Source: Epiperipatus broadwayi
Taxonomy: Eukaryota > Onychophora > Udeonychophora > Euonychophora > Peripatidae
Length of the DNA stretch: 64,000 bases
NCBI GenBank assembly: GCA_028023455.1
Contig: JAQFVV010012416.1
Coordinates: forward strand, 4,383,594-4,447,593
Direction of reading: 5' to 3'
The notes below the pieces were generated by a model. That model worked only from the letters and a program-made list of their open reading frames with translations. It searched no databases and was not told the DNA's origin. The translations under genes and the position numbers were made by a program. Positions 56,790 through 64,000 of the stretch are shown in pieces (the first letter of the stretch is position 1; every line of letters begins with the position of its first letter).

Positions 56790-57746
56790 CATCTGGGTCT
56801 CATTTTACAAAGATTTATTTAATCCGATTTTGAAGTTACGCGATTCATGTTTCTTCGAAAGTCGAACTCAGATAATGCGCTATTACTTTAAATAATAAAT
56901 TTCGTGCACTTACGTCATATTGAAAGTAATACCACATTATTGGAATTCGACTTTCATCTTAGTAATTTCAATATTTTCAGTGCTTTATAATAGTAAGATT
57001 TTATGCAATAATGAAATTAAAATCATGATTTCCACATTTTATGTATACCCACATTAAATTTTACAAGATTATAATGTAAATTTGTTCAAACATTGTGCGT
57101 GTTAATTTTGCATTTTAAATCACATTCTGTTTTTGCTTTTTAAAAAAGAACATAATCAATTATTAATCATTTAGTGCCCGCAAGTTTATTTTTAAATGGT
57201 GAGTAATAGCAATGGGCACAATTAAAATTGAAAATTAAAAAATTAAAGACAAAAATAAGAATTTAATTTTTAGTTGTTAGATTAATTACTAATTATGTTG
57301 TCACCAGAAAACCATTAACACAACATGTGCTAGTTGTATTTTCTCTTGTGAAGAATCTGATTTTATACCAGTTTGCAAAAGAACCTGTTTATCGGAAAAT
57401 AGCGATAATAATTAAAATGTCTATAAAAAATGTAAATTACTGTAAATTATGCATAAACATATATTGTTTTGAATAAAATTAAATATTATAGTTAAAAAAA
57501 GTTTGTCTTGTATCAATTTTTTTCAAATTTGAAAATTTTTATTAGTCATATTTTATTTCCTTATTTTTTTTTTTGCGTGAATTTTAAAGTAATTTTACAT
57601 TGGTGCTTTGCTTTTATGCAATTTTTGAAAAATCACAGTCTGTATCCCCCCTTTTTCAAGGTAATTTATGTCTATTTTGCACGATTTCTTTTGCATGTGT
57701 TTTCTGAGGAACCTATCTATCTATCGTGTAAAATGAGACCCAGGTG
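56790..57746. mobile_element. CACCTGGGTCTC element, copy A (957 bp)
   Basis: Inverted ends CATCTGGGTCTCATTTTAC and GTAAAATGAGACCCAGGTG differ at one base. Immediately inside are TTTTGAAGTTACGCGATTC on the left and TTTTCTGAGGAACCTATCTA on the right. A sub-terminal inverted pair lies inside the left part (GAAAGTCGAACTC near 56857, GAATTCGACTTTC near 56943). It sits in TA runs, fitting a TA target. It carries no transposase. Termini and target suggest Tc1/mariner, by inference. Confidence 0.8.
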
Positions 57747-58030
57747 TGTATATATATATATATATATATATTGAGACTGATTGCCTCAATGTAGCAAATT
57801 AGTAATAAACAAGTCAATAAAAATATAGAAAACAAAATCACTAACATAGATTAGTGTTTTTTTTGTGAGATCAAATCATTAAAACTCATTACAAACATAA
57901 GGACACAATAATTGTAAAAATATGAAGCACAGATGTTGCCTCAACTGTCAATGTTCAGAATGATTGTCAGTGAATGAAAGTATATAATAGTGAGTTAATG
58001 TACAGATGCACTCACACAAGCAATTATATA
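57747..58030. other. AT-rich sequence, nothing recognised
   Basis: After a TA run there is no supported feature. Confidence 0.5.
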
Positions 58031-58921
58031 CACCTGGATCTCATTTTGTGGATTATTTTAATGTGATTTTGAAGTTATGCAATTCATGTTTCTTCTTAAT
58101 ATCTTTCATATTTCACTATATTTATTAGATATCAAGAAATTAACTTATTTTGACTTGAAATACTTTTTTTCAATAATATAATGTTATATTACCAGCTAAT
58201 GTGAATATGGCCTGAAGTTGTATTTAAAATCTTAGCTTCTATGTAAATAACCTACTTATACTAATGAGTAAATAATACTAATAGATTTATACTTATGTAT
58301 AAAAATATCACAATAAATATTCAAAATTTTTAAACTTTTAAAATGTATTTTGTTAGATATGACCGAAATAAATATTTTTTTAGATTTTTAAAATAAATAA
58401 TAATGAAGATTTTATTGATTTTGCAAACTGAAAATAATTTTTATAATGATAATGTATAATCTTTTTGTTTTGATTGCGATCTCATTTTTTTAATATAGAA
58501 ACAGAAGACCATTAACACAGCACAAGACTGAAAGTGGCACTAGTTGTACATCATATCACAAATCTGATTTCTTTTAGTTCACAAATAAATGCATATTGTC
58601 AAATAGCAGTAATGATTAAAATATGTATGAAAAAATGTAAAGTTAAATACTGTAGTTAATAAAAAAAAGTAAAAAAAGTTTGTCTTGTATTAATTTTTTT
58701 CAAATATTTGAAATTTTTTTATTAGTCATCCTTTATTTCCTTATTTTTTTTAATGTAAAATTTAAAGTAATTTTTCCTTGTTGCTTTGTTTTTATGCTGA
58801 TTTCTGAAAATTACAGAACCTATCCCCTATTTTTCAAAGTAAGTTAAGTCTATTTTTATGTGATTTCTTTTGTGTGCATTTTCTGAGGAACCTATCTACC
58901 ACATGAAATGAGACCCAGGTG
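58031..58921. mobile_element. CACCTGGGTCTC element, copy B (891 bp)
   Basis: Ends CACCTGGATCTCATTTTGTG and CATGAAATGAGACCCAGGTG are inverted. The right half equals the half copy at 53605-54228; the left half differs from copies A and C except at the end (TTTTGAAGTTATGCAATTCA). The left flank is TA. Confidence 0.82.
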
Positions 58922-59077
58922 GATATTCATTTATTTAAAAAAATGCTATTTCAAATAATAAATTCATTATTTTAAAAAAATGTCAGATTAATCAATTATT
59001 GTTACTTTAAAATAAATATGTCAATGAAATATCAATATATAGAAATTTATTTACTATAATTTATGATAACTGAGTTT
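58922..59077. other. AT-rich sequence
   Basis: No feature is supported. Confidence 0.5.
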
Positions 59078-59466
59078 CATAATATCTCAACAATATCTTG
59101 TTGAGTACTGAAGGCATTATCAAACTAAGACCCAAGATAGAGACTTTTGAAAAGATACAAGTGGCATCTTATCTTTAAACCTACTTTCTAATTATATAGG
59201 TCAATCTAAAGAATCTCAGTTTAGTACATGAAGATGTTTTTCTGTTCACTTTACTGCCATGTTTTTTTTCTGGGTATTAATGGAAGTAAAGTGAATAGAG
59301 AAACATCTTCACACTCTTAAACTGAGAAGCTTTAGATTAGCCTATATAACTACAAAATAGGTTAAAGATAAGATGACCACTCTTATCTTTTCAAAAGTCT
59401 CTATCTTTGTGTTTTAGTTTGAAGGTTTCCTTAATATTTAACAAGACATTAAGATATTATTAAAAG
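59078..59466. mobile_element. Long palindrome, MITE-like
   Basis: TAATATCTCAACAATATCTTG, AACTAAGACCCAAGATAGAG and TCTGTTCACTTTACTGCCAT on the left are mirrored on the right by their complements (AATGGAAGTAAAGTGAATAG, CTCTATCTTTGTGTTTTAGT). The arms are about 185 bp, the centre is near 59270. No coding capacity. Confidence 0.8.
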
Positions 59467-59908
59467 AAAACAGTATAGCACATATGTTAGGATGAAAAAT
59501 CCTTACTGTTTAAATTACATACTATCTCTGCACTACTAAATAAAATCAAATGTTATCTAATCTTTAATATTTCTAAGGATTAATACATAGTAAATTTAAA
59601 GATTTTGCAAGAATAAGCAAAAAGAAAATAGTGGAAGTAAAGTGAACAGAGAAACCTTTTCATACTCTTAAAGTAAAATGCTTTAGATTGGCCTATATAA
59701 TTAGAAAGTAGATTTAAGACTATGACAGCCACTCTTATCTTTTCAAAAGTGTCTATCTTGTGTCTTAGTTTGAGAGTTTCCTCAAAACTCAAACAAGATG
59801 CCATTGAGATATTATTAAAAAAAACAGTACAGTGCATGTGTTAGAATGAAAATCCTTACTGTTTAAATTACATATTATCTCTTCACTAGAAAATAAAATT
59901 AAGTGTTA
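59467..59908. repeat. 350-bp tandem duplication of a palindrome arm and flank
   Basis: Positions 59281-59556 and 59631-59908 are direct copies, including GGAAGTAAAGTGAACAGAGA, TCTTATCTTTTCAAAAGT and the outside flank ATCCTTACTGTTTAAATTAC. The duplication therefore includes one arm of the palindrome plus sequence beyond it. Confidence 0.8.
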
Positions 59909-60772
59909 AATAATTGATTTAAAACAAAAAAGAAAGTGAAATTTATATTCATTCCAATACAGAACAGCAAAAATTCAAAAAGTCAGCAAAGATTAATTAT
60001 TTAGAAAATAAAATTATCTTAATGGGGGCAAAATTAATCACAAACGCTGTGGTCATCTAGAAGGAACAATGAAAAATTGGAAAAAGTACCCCCTTTCCCC
60101 TCAATAATTATATTTCTAAGAAACAGGAAAGATCATTGAGATTTCAAATGTACTTCTTTTGCATGACCAATCTAAAAACATCTAACTTCCAATATTCTTG
60201 AAAACAATTAGAAACTTGAATTAAAGCAATGCAGTTTTACTTATTGACTAATAATATGGATCTGTCATTGTCTGAATATAGTTGGCTCCACAGAATGATG
60301 AAAATCATTGGACAAAAAGGAAAGGATGTCATGAACAATAAAAAAACTTAACACAAGAGGAATACAATTTTTTGTAAATTTTATTTATGGTAGTCAGAAG
60401 TAGAGTGGCAGCTGATTTGTTGAAATTTTTTCTTTTTAAAATTTCATGAAAACTATAAGTGTAATATCAACAAAAATCCTAGCATTCATTGCTGTTTGAA
60501 TTCCTTTTTAAAATGGCATATTGTATGCTAAAATCAGACAAAATATAGATTTTTTATTAATATTTTTCTTAGTAGGTTCATTTAATATTTTTCTTTTCTG
60601 CTCAGTTTACTAGATTGCACGAAGAAGACAAAGGCACAATTTTTATTTTGGCAAGACTCTGAGGTAAAATGGTTTAATAGTATTTTAGTGATTCAAGGCC
60701 TTCTTCCTGACAAAATCATTATATCATAAGTATTCAATTTTAATTTTTTTTTTTTTGGTATTTTCAATTTTT
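59909..60772. other. AT-rich sequence, nothing recognised
   Basis: No frame, RNA or repeat is supported. Confidence 0.5.
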
Positions 60773-61088
60773 CTATTATTTGCATAGTATTATTTTAATT
60801 TTTATTATTATTTGATAAATTATAATTTATTAATGTGTTTGCATTTATATTAGTGTATGTAGTATATAAATTATACATGTATTTCAATATAACATAGTGG
60901 TATATGTATAACGTAATTTTGGGGTTCGTAAATATTCAATCTAAATATTCTATTATTTGCATAGTTTTATTATTTTTATAAATTATAATTTATTAATGTT
61001 TGCATTTGTATTAGTGTGTGTAGTATATAAATTGACTTATATTCCAATATAATGTAGTGGTTTATGTACATTATAATTTGGGGGCTCT
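60773..61088. repeat. Two-copy tandem duplication, ~177-bp unit
   Basis: CTATTATTTGCATAGTNTTA, AAATTATAATTTATTAATGT, TTAGTGTNTGTAGTATATAA and ATAATTTNGGGGNTC words occur in both 60773-60949 and 60950-61088. The second unit is shortened. Confidence 0.8.
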
Positions 61089-61240
61089 GATCCAAGTTTG
61101 AGGCAACCTTATTTTATAGACATAATGATTCTCAAAAAGAATAATTTATTAGTGTGTTTATATATGTATTAGTGTGCTTGCTCTTGTGTGTCTGTGTTTG
61201 TATAACAAGTAATAATTTATATATATATATAATTAAAGTA
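61089..61240. other. AT-rich sequence
   Basis: Ends in a TA run into which the next element inserted. Confidence 0.5.
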
Positions 61241-62105
61241 TACCTGGGTCTCTTTTTACGTGGACTTATTTAACACGATTTTGAAGTTACGCAATTTGTG
61301 TTTCACCGGAAGTCAATTTCCGATAATGCGCTATTACTTTAAATAATAAATTTCACACATTTACATTATATTGAAAGTAATAGCACATTATTGGAATTCG
61401 ACTTTCACCTTAGTAATTTCAAAATTTTCAGTGCTTTATAATAGTAAGATTTTATGCAATAATGAAATTAAAATCATGATTTCCACATTTTATGTATATA
61501 CATATTAAATTTTACAAGATCATAATGTAAATTTGTTCAAACATTGTGCGTGTTAATTTTGCATTTTAAATCACATTTTGTTTTTGCTTTTTAAAAAAGA
61601 ACATAATTATTATTTTCATATTAATGACACTAATCATTAATGTGATCTTAAATTCCAATGAGAGCTAAATGGTTGTATGTCTGGATATTGCAAGCTTCGT
61701 AAACAATTAATAAAAGCATCGTCTCAAAGATTAATTACTAATTACGTTGTCACCAGAAAATCATAATAATTAAAATGTGTATAAAAAAAATGTAAATTAC
61801 TGTACAGTAAATTATGCATAAAAATATATTATTTTGAATAAAATTAAATATTATAGTTAAAAAAAGTTTGTCTTGTATCAATTTTTTTCAAATTTGAAAT
61901 TTTTTATTATTCATATTTATTTCCTTATTTTTTTTTTCGCGAATTTTAACATAATTTTACATTGGTGCTTTGCTTTTATGTGACTTTTGAAAAATGACAG
62001 ACCGCATCCCCTTTTTTTCAATGTAAGTTACATCTATTTTTGCGCAATTTCATTTGTGCATGTTTTCTGAGGAACCTATCTATCGCATAAAATGAGACCC
62101 AGGTG
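61241..62105. mobile_element. CACCTGGGTCTC element, copy C (865 bp)
   Basis: Ends TACCTGGGTCTCTTTTTACG and CATAAAATGAGACCCAGGTG are inverted, with TA flanks on both sides. Both internal halves match copy A (for example CATTATTGGAATTCGACTTT and TGTAAATTTGTTCAAACATT), with an insertion or replacement of about 130 bp near 61615-61740. No transposase. Confidence 0.82.
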
Positions 62106-64000
62106 TATTATTTGATTATCAGATGTCTGAAAGATTGCAGTTGATAAAACAATCAACAATTTACTGGACATAGTACTATGTAAAAATATAAACTCTTAAA
62201 ACCAATAAAGAAAGTTTCAAATGATGTGTGTGGTGATTGCCACAATGGTTATGTATCCCACATGAAATTATATGCAGGCAAAGAATCAAATCCTGATTCT
62301 TGTCTAGGCCTTGGTGCTCATGCAGAAGAGTCAATAGTTTTGCCACATCTTGCATTACATTATTTTCAAGTCTACAGCTATCAAATGAGATATATGCAAA
62401 TAAATTATATCTCTGTGAAACAATAGATGTAACAAGATAGCATTAATGGGGTGTACAAAGAATATAAACATCACTGGTGTACACAAAAAATATAAAATAA
62501 AGAGATGAAAACCATTTTACCATTGATACAGACAGTAGCCTTTAATTTCTAGTTTTGGATAAACAAAAAGCCAATTTCTATGATGACAAATGCATATCCA
62601 CCTTCTGAATGAATCTTTTTCTTATAGATGCCTTGAGATTTGTTAACTTTTAGGGTACAAGATAAAAATTAAGAATTCTTTTGCAACTATTTTTGTAGAT
62701 TCTGAAGGTAGGGATTATCTCAGATAAAAAATATTATATGTAGTTTGAATGAGAATTTTGTGTGGAATACAATGAAGAATTAAACTTAATTAATAATAAA
62801 TTAGAAATTATAAACAAACAATAAACTAATAATTATTTTGGATGTTGAAATTTCTTTTTTATAATGGTAATCATTATTTGTCTTAGACTTATTGTTTTGT
62901 TTTGTTTTTTTAAATTTTTCTAGTTTCTATCAATGTAAAGCTTTTCATTCTAACCTTATTAAAACTGAATTTATTGTGAAAATTGTGTCTTGAGTTAGTT
63001 TTTTAAAAAATTCAATATACTGCCAAGGACCATAAAATAGTTTTTTTTTAAAAAATTAAATTTAAAACAAATTAAACACACATACACTGTGTGAGTACAT
63101 ATGCATTCAAATGAAAGATTAGAAAAAATATTATTAATTATTACCTCTAAATGAAACTAAATTTTATTGAAATTGGGCAGTTGTAGTTTTGTTATCATCT
63201 TTTGATTTGATTCGTCATGAAAATATTTTATCATTGTATTAAAAATGATATTCTAAAACAGATGTCAGTAATTAATGAAGAAATTCGTTCTTTTATGAAA
63301 CTTAGTAAACCCAAAACAATTTCTTACATATATGATGTTTACAATGTGCCTGTCATATTAGTCTCTAAATGGGTGTACCTTCATTTGTCTTATATGCAAA
63401 GCAAAGCACATACATCAAGAAAAATATCTTACCTGCAATAGTAATGTTTTAAAAAGAGAATATTTGAGAAATAAACAATTTTAAGTATTCTTTCAATATC
63501 TCTGTCCACATTCATAAAGAAGCAGGCACTCAAATAATATATCATACACAAATATAAACTGAATGTAGAATAGTTTAGTATATACACCCTCATCTTAGAA
63601 TAAATCTATGTTTATGAATGGAGGCTGTGATATCTTTTTTTTACACAAAATAATTTGAAACATTATTTTTTCCCCTGAAAATAGTAGGAAACATTAAAGA
63701 AATTTTAAATTAAGTTTTTAAAAAACAATGCATTAGACAGATTGAGAACTATATACTTATCTGGTATTTAGTCATTTATTTATTTATTGTTGTTCAATTT
63801 TATTTCATTGTTGCATTACTTCAGTTTATGTAAAAAAATTCATTGTTTTATTTACTTGTTGGTTCTAATTTTGCTTCCTCATTCATCCATCCATATATGT
63901 ATCTTATCTCAGATTTGATAAAGCTCATAAGTAGCAATGATTATGGCTAGTCCTTATCATGATTCTAATCTTACCAATATAACAATTAGGATCCAATTCT
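62106..64000. other. AT-rich sequence, nothing recognised
   Basis: Short frames at 62226-62426 and 63217-63441 have no domain I recognise. GGATAGATA-like or SINE words are absent. Nothing can be supported to the end of the window. Confidence 0.45.

Overview
The window looks like animal nuclear DNA: very AT-rich, with no operons, no ribosome-binding-site pattern and no dense open frames. Almost everything that can be named is a transposable element or a tandem repeat. The mix (RTE-type LINE fossils, tRNA-derived SINEs, a Merlin transposase relic, hAT-like and mariner-like MITEs, a coding-free LTR element, long triplet arrays) fits a repeat-rich invertebrate. A cephalopod mollusc such as an octopus is my best guess, but that is inference from style, not a database match. 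I find no convincing intact host gene. One short open frame at 12.65-12.94 kb has exon-like codon use and is the only candidate.

The main discovery candidate is a set of palindromic repeats that carry hammerhead self-cleaving ribozymes. In a ~0.5-kb family (family I; 1-322, 11081-11527, 18360-18628, 20654-21143, 25888-26007, 27408-27713, 28500-28768, 49245-49480) each arm holds the hammerhead core: CTGATGA, a short stem II, GAAAC, then GTC. It also has a two-part stem I with an internal loop, as in natural type I hammerheads. The two arms are head to head, so intact copies carry one ribozyme on each strand. Three further families (II at 45.4-45.9 kb, III at 46.6-47.0 kb, IV at 3.8-4.7 and 43.4-43.9 kb) share the skeleton with different but compensating stem sequences. 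In every family stem III is, or appears derived from, a very short self-complementary sequence, which suggests ribozymes that work as dimers.

Layout. 0-5 kb: family I copy, tRNA-SINE, Merlin transposase pseudogene, tandem repeats, a small palindrome and family IV copies. 5-13 kb: a SINE, an RTE LINE pseudogene on the minus strand (7.66-9.24 kb), a family I copy and the exon-like frame. 13.5-18.6 kb: a perfect (ATT)153 array abutting the 3' end of a minus-strand LINE relic, other microsatellites, and a LINE reverse transcriptase fragment disrupted by a family I copy. 19.8-29 kb: SINEs, the best family I element, and a second RTE LINE fossil (minus, 24.7-28.3 kb) hit by two family I copies. 32.8-34.4 kb: a 1.6-kb terminal-inverted-repeat element with an exact 8-bp target duplication. 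34.8-46.6 kb: a degraded tandem array with a roughly 2.3-kb unit, itself invaded by an hAT-like MITE and by hammerhead families II-IV. 47.4-48.5 kb: an element with ~180-bp inverted arms. 51.2-53.1 kb: a complete 1,850-bp LTR retrotransposon with two 752-bp LTRs and no coding capacity. 53.6-62.1 kb: four copies of an element ending in CACCTGGGTCTC. The remainder is AT-rich sequence with no feature I can support.

The parts act together only as a layered record of transposition: LINE fossils served as landing sites for ribozyme elements, and the tandem array was duplicated and then invaded. All ribozyme and family calls rest on reading motifs and base pairing by eye; none has been run through a covariance model or protein search.
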